Shown: positions 42,390 through 52,204, counted from the first letter of the stretch. The stretch is DNA of 64,000 nucleotides from Paralithodes platypus (GCA_032716605.1 CM064517.1:21795276-21859275); one strand, 5' to 3'. A program made the numbers and translations. The notes: generated by a model not told the origin, from the sequence alone.

Positions 42390-42605
42390 AGCGCCGTTCT
42401 GCCAGCAACCACACCGGTCTGCAAATCTGCCACATCGGGTCTGCAAGCTGCCACATCGGGTCTGCAAGCTGCCACATCGGGCCTGCAAGCCGCCACGTCA
42501 TCTGAAAACCTGCAACCTTCACAACCAACGAACAGACAACCAGAATTCTACCGGCCGGATTTCAACCAACAAGAAAACAAAACTACAAACCAACTAACTA
42601 ACTAA
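42390..42605 (+). CDS. Exon-like segment with 21-bp repeats
   Basis: Acceptor TTTAATTATTTCAG ends at 42389. One frame reads SAVLPATTPVCKSATSG, then three GLQAATS repeats (21-bp DNA repeat), then SENLQPSQPTNRQPEFYRPD and a stop. A second frame is also open over the same span, so coding is uncertain. Unrecognised; style resembles the other repeat-bearing exon-like segments at 30632 and 31292. Confidence 0.3.
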   Translation, partial: SAVLPATTPVCKSATSGLQAATSGLQAATSGLQAATSSENLQPSQPTNRQPEFYRPDFNQQENKTTNQLTN

Positions 42606-43180
42606 GCTTCTTTCTACCCAAGCCTCTAACACACAGCTAACTAACTAAGCTTCTATCCAAGCCTCTAAGAGACCGCTAACCAACCTCCTCAGGGAACCGA
42701 ATAGAGCAACGCCTACCCAATACTAACCTAGAACAGACTCCTACCTATCCCTACCCCTTGAACTAACTAGCGCTAACCCCCCCCCCCCCCCCCCCCCCCC
42801 GCCCCACCTCAGCATCCCTACCAGAAACCTGGTCTAATTCGAAGCCAACGACGATAGGAGAAAAATGTTAGTGCATGGATTAATTATATTATATTTCAAT
42901 ATATATACCGTATTTAATTATACAAAAATGATGTTACGTTATTGGAAATATTATAGTTATAGCAAATTAAAAAAATATATATATACCAGATTTATTTATA
43001 TATAAATTATTGCCAAACAATAAGTATATCATTTACACTGAAATGTATTAAAATAGAATCTTACCTTAAATTTGCCGCCTATCTAACGTAATGTCTGTAC
43101 ACATGTTAGTAGAAGGGAGGTGGTTTAGGTGGTGACAAGGACAATGGAAGGGAAGGGAAGGGGGAAGGATGGTTAGGATT
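42606..43180. other. C run and AT-rich DNA
   Basis: A run of more than 20 C at about 42778-42800. A 30-bp minus-strand segment at 43065-43094 is flanked by GTGTACAG and GTAAGA, but all frames contain stops. Confidence 0.35.
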
Positions 43181-43184
43181 AAAG

Positions 43185-43548
43185 GGAAGTTTGCTCCGGC
43201 CCCTTTCTCCCTCATGTTTAGCCCAGGTTATTTTGAGACCAAGACGTTCACCTTCTAGTTTGGCACTAAAGACCTTCTGTGCCATATAACGATCTATTTT
43301 TTTTTCGTGGCGAGCGCTAGCGAGCCTGAAATTAATGAGAAACTGGCCTTATTATTATTATTATTATTATTATTAATAATATTATTATTATTTATTATTA
43401 TTTCGGCTGGTACATTTTTCTATCGAAAAATGTACAAAATTATCTCGAAGGGGGGTCTTCGAGGCATTTTATTTAAGCTTGACTGAAGGTCTTGGGACGA
43501 AAAAATATATATATATAAAAAATCAAATTAAAACTTCCCTTTACAGAG
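43185..43548 (+). mobile_element. Family-2 element with an ATT microsatellite at its core
   Basis: Ends TTAAAGGGAAGTTTGCTCCG and AAAACTTCCCTTTA are inverted. The GGCC/GGCC core stem is replaced by (ATT)n at about 43350-43400, followed by CATTTTTCTATCGAAAAATG. Confidence 0.7.
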
Positions 43549-43589
43549 GACACTGTGATGGAGGGAGAGGATAGTTAGGATTACAGCTA

Positions 43590-43669
43590 ATTGTTGCCAT
43601 GATGATGGTAGTGGTAGACTGGTTGAAGGATCTGGTTGAGGTTTCCATCATCATTCACGACATCTGTAA
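43590..43669 (-). other. Splice-flanked minus-strand segment
   Basis: Acceptor GTCTTTTACAG|ATGTCG on the minus strand. One frame (VVNDDGNLNQILQPVYHYHH) is open until a stop after GNN. No good donor follows. Perhaps an exon, perhaps chance. Confidence 0.25.
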
Positions 43670-43760
43670 AAGACAATAATACATTGTTGACATTTATCTC
43701 CATCAGCCAAGTATACTGTATATAATTTAGGTAAACATTGACTTGACCCCGGACAGCCTT

Positions 43761-43985
43761 TTTACCTAACCTAACCTGTCTTGATAGCGTAATGCATAAG
43801 TGCACGGAATTTCGGTGAGAGTGTCCTAGGTTCGAGTCCTTTGAGCGCCTCTTTACCTAACCTAACCTGTCTTGATAGCGTAATGCATAAGTGCGCGGAA
43901 TTTCGGTGCGAGTGTCCTAGGTTCGAGTCCTCTGAGTGCCACATGTATTTGTTGATTTCATTGAGTTTAGATGAGAAGTTCGGGT
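43761..43985 (+). repeat. Two tandem tRNA-like SINE copies (91-bp period)
   Basis: Each has CCTAACCTAACCTGTCTTGA, TAGCGTAATGCATAAGTGC and a box-B-like CTAGGTTCGAGTCC. Only the second has the tail (CACATGTATTTGTTGATTTC) also seen at 37592 and 38496. Confidence 0.7.
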
Positions 43986-44145
43986 AACATCCTGTGTACC
44001 GGGAGGAACTGTTTTTCAGATGCCTATTTACTAAGAAACATTGAACAATATCTTTAACCTAACCTAACTAAAACCTAACCTAATCTAGTATATTAGTGGA
44101 CTATTTATGAATGTAAAATTTAAAAATATATTGTAACCTTACCAA

Positions 44146-44527
44146 ATTATTGAGACATATGTTCAGGTTCTCCGCTACACAGGATTATTGAGACATATGT
44201 TCAGGTTCTCCGCTACACAGGATTATTGAGACATATGTTCAGGTTCTCCGCTACACAGGATTATTGAGACATATGTTCAGGTTCTCCGCTACACAGGATT
44301 ATTGAGATATGTTCAGGTTCTCCGCTACACAGGATTATTGAGACATATGTTCAGGTTCTCCGCTACACAGGATATTATTGAGACATATGTTCAGGTTCTC
44401 CGCTACACAGGATTATTGAGACATATGTTCAGGTTCTCCGCTACACAGGATTATTGAGACATATGTTCAGGTTCTCCGCTACACAGGATTATTGAGACAT
44501 ATGTTCAGGTTCTCCGCTACACAGGAT
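44146..44527. repeat. 38-bp minisatellite, 10 units
   Basis: Unit GGATTATTGAGACATATGTT plus CAGGTTCTCCGCTACACA. Two units differ in length (GATATG; GATATTATTG). Confidence 0.95.
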
Positions 44528-44596
44528 TATACTCTAATGTGCTTCCAAAAAGGCATATTCTCTCACTTTAATTATTCCTTTGTATACTTTCTTTAA

Positions 44597-44963
44597 GGGG
44601 GGTGACTTGTTTTTGTTCTGTCCTTTTCTATCTTTCTCTGCCTTTTATCCATTTGGCCCCATTCAGCCAACTATTTTAAGACGTTTATCCCCATCTAGGT
44701 GTCTATTTCTTCCTGGCGAGCGATAGCGAGCCAGCATTATATGAGGAAATCCGGCTTTGCCGGAGAAATTTTTCTATCGAAAAATTTACAAATTTAGCTT
44801 GCTGTCAAACCAAAATAAAAAATATGGTGGCTCGCTACCGCTCACCAGTAAAAAATTGACACCTGGATGGGGATAAACTTTTTAAAACAGTAGGCTGAAT
44901 GGGGCCAAATGGATACAAGCCAGAGAAAGATAGAAAAGGACAGAACAAAAACAGGTCACCCCC
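44597..44963. mobile_element. Complete family-2 hairpin element
   Basis: TTAA at 44593-44596 and 44964-44967. The two halves are reverse complements throughout: GGGGGTGACTTGTTTTT against AAAACAGGTCACCCCC, and TGGCGAGCGATAGCGAGCCA against the GGCTCGCTACCGCTCACCAG half. Core CCGGCTTTGCCGG and ATTTTTCTATCGAAAAAT. One transcript would fold into a single long stem. Confidence 0.85.
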
Positions 44964-44967
44964 TTAA

Positions 44968-45174
44968 CCCCTTCTGTACCGGCGACGTAATTGTACTTTT
45001 ATTCTAGCTACACTTAGACGATTTTATGAAGCTTAAGAAGTATATATGGGAGCTAAAAAGATGAATTAAGACAGTCTGTAGCCTTTTATTGAGTAGACAT
45101 CCTTCCTAAGCTGAATAAAATGGTATAATAGTTGCCAGAATATAATTCAAAGTCCATCACCGGTACGGAAGGGG
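44968..45174. mobile_element. Complete family-1 palindromic MITE (reference copy)
   Basis: TTAA at 44964-44967 (shared with the family-2 element to the left) and 45175-45178. Ends CCCCTTCTGTACCGGCGACG and CATCACCGGTACGGAAGGGG. Arms: CACTTAGACGATTTTATGAA and TAAGCTGAATAAAATGGTAT. Confidence 0.85.
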
Positions 45175-45354
45175 TTAAGTAGATTTCTATTAGGCTACTA
45201 TATCGTAAATATCCCGAAATAACTTGTCAATAAAACAATGCATAATTATCACCATTTATGCAATATTGTAGTATGCTAATTGTGAACAAATAATCATAGG
45301 CCTACGTCGATCATCGGGTTTGGTGCCAAGTGTATAATCTGAAGTTAAATAAAA

Positions 45355-46065
45355 ACTAGGTAAATATTATGACTTGCTTTAACCTTAAACTTGCAATTAT
45401 CGGGTAATTAATATATTTAATGCATTATGCAGACGACAATTGGCCCCGGAAGTGAAAACCTGCCGGCTTCCTAGGTTTTCACTCGGTCGCCATATTGTTT
45501 GCTCAACCCGCCGGTTTTCATCATTAACTTTCCTTAAATATACCGAGAATACACGAAACATTACGAAAACACTGATCAGAATGTGATTAAAAAGACTTAT
45601 AAAGAGGATAATGACCCCAATGGGTACCAAAATGGCGCGGAGGTTGACCGATCTATTAACTAGCTCGTTAAATTACCATTATTTAACGTATGTATATTAA
45701 TATTTACTCTACATATCGATTTATATAAGGCATAATTGAGTTTAATAGGGGGAAATACTCGAAGGCCTATGTCTCTAACCATCGTCATATGTCCAGCTAT
45801 GTATTGTAATCTGACCAAATAAAATAAAAAATGATTCTATATTATGACTTTCTTTAACCTTAAGCCTGTAATTATCCGGTAATTAATATAATGAATGAAT
45901 TATGCAGACGATAATTGCCCCCGGAAGTGAAAACCTGCCGGCTTCCTAGGTTTTCACTCGATCGCCATATTGTTTGCTCAACCCGCCGGCTTTCACCATT
46001 AACTTTCCTTAAATATACTGAGAATACGCGAAACATTACGAAAACACTGATTAGGCACCTGGCGC
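45355..46065. repeat. Two ~215-bp direct repeats about 490 bp apart
   Basis: 45360-45590 and 45845-46055 share CCCCGGAAGTGAAAACCTGC, CACTCG.TCGCCATATTGTTT and AACCCGCCGG.TTTCA. Each contains the inverted pair GTGAAAACCT/AGGTTTTCAC. The short frames on either strand are duplicates of each other and have no domain. Confidence 0.8.
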
Positions 46066-46069
46066 AAAG

Positions 46070-46750
46070 TCGCGGACATCGGAAATTAAGACACTTCACT
46101 AAATTAAACTCTATAAAAGCGGCTAAAAATGGAGAATAAAAGGGTGAATATTGGACTTACTTGTTGTCAGGTCGATGGCTGGAAATCAAATGGCAAGGGC
46201 GGTGAAAAGTACTCACCAAATCACAACTGCATACTTGGCAACCTTTTACAGTGGTGCCACATCTCCAAACCTGGCCACGAAAATTATTAATATATGCTTA
46301 ATAAGCCGTTTCTGATAACAAATAAGATACGTAGACTATGTAATTTTTTGCGCTGAATTCAACTACATATGTGGAATGTTGATTGAATGCCTGTATATGC
46401 GATAATTCAATGATTTTTGGTAGTGCGACGTTGCCACTTTTCCGAAATGCCCCCAGGGCAAATTTGAGGATTTTCTCGTCTCGATTTCAACGATTCCTGG
46501 CCGAGAAATTTGCAGATACAGTTGGTATCAAAAGTTTGGTCCCCTTTTTTTTTTTTTTTTTGTTATGCTTGAATAATTAGTATGATTAATTATGCAGTAG
46601 CTTGGCTTGAATTTATAGATACAGTTGGGCTCAAAAGTTTGGTCCCACTTTTTGTTTGTTTTCCATTTCCGTAGATATAAAGGCTTTATATATATTTAAA
46701 CGTGATTATTTTATCTGACTATACTTGATTATAATTGTGTGAACTAAGAG
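46070..46750. other. No gene seen
   Basis: A short direct repeat (GATACAGTTGG.ATCAAAAG and TTTGGTCCC) at about 46515 and 46618. A T run lies at about 46545-46561. Confidence 0.4.
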
Positions 46751-46754
46751 GAGT

Positions 46755-47905
46755 GTGATGATCTGTGTGTCTCTCAGCTGCTTCACCTCGCTAAAACTGA
46801 CAAGCCTACCCCCCCTACCTCCACCACCACACCCCCTCTCTCTCTATATATCTATCTATCTGTCTGTCTGTATATCTATCTATCTATCTATCTGTCTGTC
46901 TGTATATCTATCTATCTATCTGTCTGTCTCTCAGCTGCTTCACCTCGCTAAAACTGACAAGCCTACCCCCCCTACCTCCACCACCACACCCCCCCCCTCT
47001 CTCTCTCCATCTATCTGTCTGTCTGTAATTATGTCTATCTATCTATCTGTCTTTCTGCCTGTATATCTATCTATCTGTCTTTCTGCCTGTCTATCTATCT
47101 CTCTATCTGTCTGTCTCTCAGCTGCTTCACCTCGCTAAAAACTGACAAGCCTACCCCCCCTACCTCCACCCCCCCCCCTCTCTCTCTATCTATCTGTCTG
47201 TCTGTATATCTATCTATCTATCTGTCTGTCTGTATATCTATCTATCTATCTCTGTCTCTCAGCTGCTTCACCTCGCTAAAACTGGCAAGCCTACCCCCCT
47301 ACCTCCACCCCCCCTCTCTCTCTCTATCTATCTGTCTGTCTGTATATCTATCTATCTATCTATCTGTCTGTCTGTATATCTATCTATCTATCTGTCTGTC
47401 TCTCAGCTGCTTCACCTCGCTAAAACTGACAAGCCTACCCCCCCTACCTCCACCCCCCCTCCCCTCTCTCTCTCTATCTATCTGTCTGTCTGTCTGTATA
47501 TCTATCTGCATATCTATCTATCTGTCTGTCTGTATATCTATCTATCTGCATATCTATCTATCTATCTGTCTGTATACCTATCTATCTATCTGTCTGTCTG
47601 TATATCTATCTATCTGCATATCTATCTATCTATCTATCTGTCTGTCTGTATATCTATCTATCTGCATATCTATCTATCTATCTGTCTGTATACCTATCTA
47701 TCTATCTGTCTGTCTGTATATCTATCTATCTGCATATCTATCTATCTATCTGTCTGTCTGTATATCTATCTATCTGCATATCTATCTATCTATCTGTCTG
47801 TATATCTATCTATCTATCTGTCTGTCTGTATATCTATTTATCTATCTATCTGTCTGTCTGTATATCTATCTATCTATGTATCTATCTATCTATCTGTCTA
47901 ATTGT
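46755..47905. repeat. Compound TATC/TGTC microsatellite with a ~60-bp higher unit
   Basis: (TATC)n and (TGTC)n blocks alternate. A unit with TCTCAGCTGCTTCACCTCGC, AAACTG(A/G)CAAGCCTACC and a C/CT run recurs at about 46776, 46929, 47113, 47256 and 47400. Frames of Y/L/S/I/C repeats are artefacts. Confidence 0.95.
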
Positions 47906-48039
47906 AAATCGTTATTGTATTTTCATCAGTAATTATTGTATTTTAAAACAACACATATTGTATTATAAATAAATGAATATTGATCGTATTTGTCTTTGGT
48001 GTTTTATCCTATTTATTTATTTTATTCATTAAAGATCAA

Positions 48040-48228
48040 TAGTTTATTTGAGTTTATTGTGGCTATCATTAGACGATATTATGCAGCTTCGGAGGGGTCT
48101 GTGGGAATTTAAAGGGTAGAGACTACCTTAACCAACCATCTGACTTACATACACCCTTGCTAATCTAAATAAAATCGTTTAATAATAGCCAGATTATTCT
48201 ATCAAAACTTATGATAATCCTTAAGGGG
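48040..48228. mobile_element. Family-1 MITE (ATGATAATCC subtype)
   Basis: GGCTATCATTAGACGATATT and CAGCTTCGGAGGGGTCTGTG on the left arm; TAAATAAAATCGTTTAATAA and ATGATAATCCTTAAGGGG then TTAA (48229-48232) on the right. The left end is eroded. Confidence 0.7.
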
Positions 48229-48490
48229 TTAATGTATACACTATATAACCAAACATTATAATGGGTTCAATGATAACAAAGATACAATTGTCAGTTTTTA
48301 TTTCCATAATATCTACAATAGTTTTGGTACACGTTATAGAAGCATATATCAAATGGGTTGGGTGTGAAAGGAATCTGCCTTGTATGGGCCAATCGGCTTT
48401 CTGTAGGTTCCCGTTTTCTTTTCTTATGTACAGTACCCATATTTGAAATGTATGGTAGTTATGATAATGGTAATATTATTAGGTGGAAAG

Positions 48491-48580
48491 AGGGGCGCCG
48501 GTTGACAAAGGTGCATGGAGGCGATTCATTTGTGTCCATCCCTTCGAGGATCAAGCTGTCTGACAATAGATAAATACAGT
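48491..48580 (+). mobile_element. LINE 3'-end fragment
   Basis: GGTGCATGGAGGCGATTCAT, TCCATCCCTTCGAGGATCAA and CAATAGATAAATA match the 3' end at 3437-3500. Only the last ~90 bp remain. Unique sequence lies on its left (48233-48490). Confidence 0.65.
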
Positions 48581-48620
48581 AGATATAAATCTACGGGTGC
48601 ACCACAATCCTTCTTGTTTA

Positions 48621-48997
48621 ACCAGAAAATATCGCCTCGGGCAGTATGTGACGTCAGACAAAACTTTCGATGTTCAGCCAATCAGAAGCGAGCAACTTTT
48701 TCAGGGGTGTAGAATTCATACGCTATGGCCTCTAGGGTGGACGGGTGGCGTTCATCCTACTCGTGACGTCACTGGCTTAGCTCTCGTGGGGTTCGGAGCG
48801 TCGGACACTGTTTCCGACGGTCCGAACCCCACGAGAGCTGAGTCAGTGACGTCACGAGTAGGATGAACGCCACCCGTCCACCCTAGAGGCCATAGCGTAT
48901 GAATTCTACACCCCTGAAAAAGTTGCTCGCTTCTGATTGGCTGAACATCGAAAGTTTTGTCTGACGTCACATTACTGCCTGAGGCGATATTGGCTGG
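48621..48997. mobile_element. Long palindrome carrying four CRE motifs
   Basis: Two ~185-bp arms, almost perfectly complementary, meet near 48810. TGACGTCA occurs at 48649, 48764, 48847 and 48962, placed symmetrically. CCAAT boxes (AGCCAATCAG and its complement) lie in each arm. The long frames on both strands are mirror images of one arm. Probably a MITE; the terminal motif is ACCAG..AATATCGCCTC. Confidence 0.85.
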
Positions 48998-49236
48998 TGC
49001 AAGAATGACAGTGCTTCTCCCATAGATTTTTATGTGATATTTTCTGAATGATAAATATATCTAGTATTTCAGTTTAGTTCATTGGGGGGGGGGGGGGGTT
49101 GCGTAAGGGGCTGTTCTCGAGCAACATGATGTGCGGTGGGCTATATGGGGGTATATAAGATCATTGGGTATAATGATGGTGATTAGCCTTCTATCCTTGT
49201 ATGATATGGGTTTATTACCACCAATATTCATCTTAA

Positions 49237-49611
49237 GTAAGGGGGGTGACCTGTTTTGTTATTTATGTCCTTTTCTCTCTTTCTCTGGCTTGTATCCATT
49301 CGGCCCCATTCAGCCAACTATTTTAAGACGTTTATCCCCATCTAGGTGTCGATTTCTTCCTGGCGAGCGATAGCGAGCCAGCATTATATGAAGAAATCCG
49401 GCTTCGCCGGAGACATTTTTCTATCGAAAAATGTACAAATTTAGCCTGCTGTCAAACAAAAATAAAAAATATGCTGGTTCGCTACCGCTCACCAGTAAAA
49501 AATTGACACCTGGATGGGGATAAACGTCTTAAAACAGTAGGCTGAATGGGGCCAAATGGATACAAGCCAGAGAAAGATAGAAAAGGACAGAACAAAAACA
49601 GGTGACCCCCC
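49237..49611. mobile_element. Family-2 hairpin element (close relative of 44597)
   Basis: Left GGGGGGTGACCTGTTTTG and right ACAGGTGACCCCCC then TTAA (49612-49615) are inverted. The left TTAA appears as TTAAGTAA. Core CCGGCTTCGCCGG. A G run lies just upstream at about 49084-49098. Confidence 0.8.
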
Positions 49612-49648
49612 TTAATGGGTATTCCCAACAACACGCTGATAATAAGTA

Positions 49649-49859
49649 CAGTCGCGCTAATAAGTAATGTCTCAGCTGTCATTACGTTTGGTTCGTTCTG
49701 TACTGTATTAATGTCTGTCAGATGTTGAAAGGGTGGGTAAGTGTAGGAACATGTTGGTATATCTCACTCAAAAAAGAAGAAATTATGTGTAAATATTGCT
49801 GATACCAATTATTAATCAAAACATAATTGGTGCCGAGCCACCACTTATTAGGCCGACTG
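49649..49859. mobile_element. 211-bp TA-flanked MITE
   Basis: Left end CAGTCGCGCTAATAAGT; right end CTTATTAGGCCGACTG with one change. TA on both sides. Confidence 0.8.
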
Positions 49860-49953
49860 TACATTATGTTTTTGCCTGTGTCCGGAACCGACGACAGGCT
49901 TATTTCCGCTCGTTTTCTCTTCTTGTTGTTGATCTTGTGCTTGTTCTTCTGGA

Positions 49954-50163
49954 TCAGTCGAAAGAGTTGTCAGGCGGGAGAGAGACAAGAAAGGAGGAGG
50001 GTTTGGAGCTGCTGCGTGATTGACAGCGTTCGACGGAGGCCTTCGGTGCTTTACAACGTTCCCCCTTTTGTGCTGGCCAACAGTAAGCGATTTTGTCCAG
50101 CTGAGGGAAGACGTGTGGTAGACCAAATGCCGCCTTCATTCTTCTTACCGCCAACCACGCCAT
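49954..50163 (-). CDS. Small minus-strand ORF after a splice acceptor
   Basis: 69 codons starting MAWLAVRRMKAAFGLPHVFP and ending PPDNSFD. The ATG lies directly after a good acceptor (ATTTATTATTCATTTCAG), and GTAAGA five codons later could be a donor, giving a very short coding piece. Two overlapping frames on the other strand are as long. No domain recognised; kept as a weak candidate. Confidence 0.25.
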   Translation of the reverse strand: MAWLAVRRMKAAFGLPHVFPQLDKIAYCWPAQKGERCKAPKASVERCQSRSSSKPSSFLVSLPPDNSFD

Positions 50164-50244
50164 CTGAAATGAATAATAAATATAAGTAACACCCCGTTTT
50201 TAACATTAATCGTCAATTACAAACTCCAATGTACTTGAATAAAC

Positions 50245-51036
50245 TAATGAAAGCATATGGTCCTCCCGGGATTCGAACTCGGGACACTACACCCAGAACA
50301 TAAGAATCTAAACCATTACACCACCAACACATTAATGAAAGCATATGGTCCTCCCGGGATTCCAACTCGGGACACCACACCCAGAACATAAGAATCTAAA
50401 CCATTACACCACCAACACAGTAATGAAAGCATATGGTCCTCCTGGGATTCCAACTCGGGACACCACACCCAGAACATAAGAATCTAAACCATTACACCAC
50501 CAACACAGTAATGAAAGCATATGGTCCTCCCGGGATTCGAACTCGGGACACCACACCCAGAACATAAGAATCTAAACCATTACACCACCAACACAGTAAT
50601 GAAAGTATATGGTCCTCCCGGGATTCCAACTCGGGACACCACACCCAGAACATAAGCACCTAAACCATTACACCATCAACACAGTAATGAAAGCATATGG
50701 TCCTCCTGGGATTCCAACTCGGGACACCACACCCAGAACATAAGAATCTAAACCATTACACCACCAACACAGTAATGAAAGCATATGGTCCTCCCGGGAA
50801 TCGAAGTCGGGACACCACACCCAGAACATAAGAATCTAAACCATTACACCACCAACACAGTAATGAAAGCATATGGTCCTCCCGGGATTCGAACTCGAGA
50901 CACCACACCCAGAACATAAGCATATAAACCATTACACCACCAACTCAGTAATGAAAGCATATGGTCCTCCCGGGATTCCAACTCGGGACACCACACCCAG
51001 AACATAAGCACCTAAACCATTACACCACCAACACAG
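50245..51036 (-). repeat. Nine tandem 88-bp tRNA-like units
   Basis: Units start at 50245 and every 88 bp to 50949. On the minus strand each reads GTTGGTGGTGTAATGGTTTA (box-A-like), then GTCCCGAGTTCGAATCCCGG (box-B-like, canonical GTTCGAATCC), then AGGACCATATGCTTTCATTA. The 5' and 3' ends do not pair as an acceptor stem, so these are tRNA-derived, not normal tRNAs. The fourth unit has an intact GATTCGAACTC, while several carry GATTCCAACTC, which damages box B. Confidence 0.85.
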
Positions 51037-51215
51037 TTAAAGGTTGAGTACACGATCACGATTAATATCCATTTTCGAATTCTGGATATCAATCTAATCA
51101 TGTAATCGACCCAACTGCATTATGGAAAGCGTAATGTTATAGTGAGAGGAATGGGGCCAAGATTACTAAGGACAATAACGACATGAATTAGCTCTTTCAG
51201 TATTCAAGGACTCAC

Positions 51216-51405
51216 TTATTCATATAATGTTGCTATCATTAAACATTCATATAATGTTGCTATCATTAAACATTCATATAATGTTGCTATCATTAAACAT
51301 TCATATAATGTTGCTATCATTAAACATTCATATAATGTTGCTATCATTAAACATTCATATAATGTTGCTATCATTAAACATTCATATAATGTTGTTATCA
51401 TTAAA
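51216..51405. repeat. 27-bp minisatellite, 7 units, inside a MITE
   Basis: Unit CATTCATATAATGTTGCTAT plus CATTAAA. It corresponds to the left arm of family 1 (GGCTATCATTAGACG elsewhere). The long frames on both strands follow from a period divisible by 3. Confidence 0.95.
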
Positions 51406-51451
51406 CTATTGTATTATAAGTTGGAAGGATCCGAGGGAGTTCAAGGGTTAA

Positions 51452-51779
51452 GGGGAGATTTCCACTTGAGGGACTTTTTTCTTGACCCCTTTCTCCCTCA
51501 TGTCTAGCCCCATTGCTTTTGAGATTTTAAAATGTTTGCCCCATTAGTGTGATGATTTTTAAGAATTTCCGCCCCATTCTGTCAATTTTAAGACCTTTCG
51601 TGCCATTTAGGTGTCGATTTTATCCTGGCGAGCGATAGTGAGCCTGTAATTTAAGAGTAATCGGCCTTCGGCCGGCACATTTTTCTACCGAAAAATGTAC
51701 AAATTTATCTTGAAAGGGGGTCAAGGGGGTGAAATTTTAAGATTGCTGGAGGAGTAGGAAACAAACTAAAAACTTCCCC
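51452..51779 (+). mobile_element. Complete family-2 element nested in a MITE
   Basis: TTAA at 51448-51451 and 51780-51783; ends GGGGAGATTTCCACTTGAGG and CTAAAAACTTCCCC. Core GGCCTTCGGCCGG and GTACATTTTTC-type inverted pair (CATTTTTCTACCGAAAAATG). Confidence 0.8.
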
Positions 51780-51984
51780 TTAATTGAGGTGATATTGGAA
51801 GGATCCGAGGGAGTTGAAGGGTTAATTGAGGTGATATTGACCCCTCTGATTGTTAGAGATCCATCCTAAGCTGCATATAATCGTCTAATGTTAGCCAACA
51901 TATACTGTAAAACGCACCAAAAAGGGTATATATACTGTATGATCATTGGGTATATTGATAGTGATTTATCTTTCGTTTACACTC

Positions 51985-52172
51985 CCAATATATATTATCT
52001 TCTGGCTACTATTACACGATAGTATTCAGTTTAAAATGGGCCTCCATCAATTAACAGTCTTCGAACTATCTCACTTAACCCTTTTTACAACCACAGCTTC
52101 TTCAGAAACTGCACAAAATAGTCAAAATATAGCCAAAATAAAATGAACAAGACGTCGCCGGTACAGAAGGGG
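51985..52172. mobile_element. Family-1 MITE, left end eroded
   Basis: CTGGCTACTATTACACGATA on the left; CAGAAACTGCACAAAATAGT and GACGTCGCCGGTACAGAAGG then TTAA (52173-52176) on the right. Confidence 0.7.
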
Positions 52173-52204
52173 TTAAGGGCTGAGATTTATAATTTGTTCA
52201 TAGA

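Larger units (their letters stand above)
51195..51920. mobile_element. Family-1 MITE with a 27-bp array and a nested family-2 element
   Basis: Left end CTCTTTCAGTATTCAAGGAC; the arm continues into a 27-bp array, then TTGGAAGGATCCGAGGGAGT. A family-2 element is inserted at the following TTAA (51448), after which the TTGGAAGGATCCGAGGGAGT piece is repeated. The right arm is AAGCTGCATATAATCGTCTA. Confidence 0.65.

Noticed and set aside
43065..43094. 30-bp micro-exon on the minus strand
   Set aside because: Splice-like flanks are good, but all three frames contain a stop, and nothing joins to it in phase.
46755..47138. 127-residue frame
   Set aside because: TATC/TGTC microsatellite translation.
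48597..48970. Two similar small proteins on opposite strands
   Set aside because: They are the two arms of one palindrome read in both directions.
50245..51036. CRISPR-like or functional tRNA cluster
   Set aside because: Whole 88-bp units repeat without variable spacers, and the acceptor arms do not pair, so these are tRNA-derived repeats.
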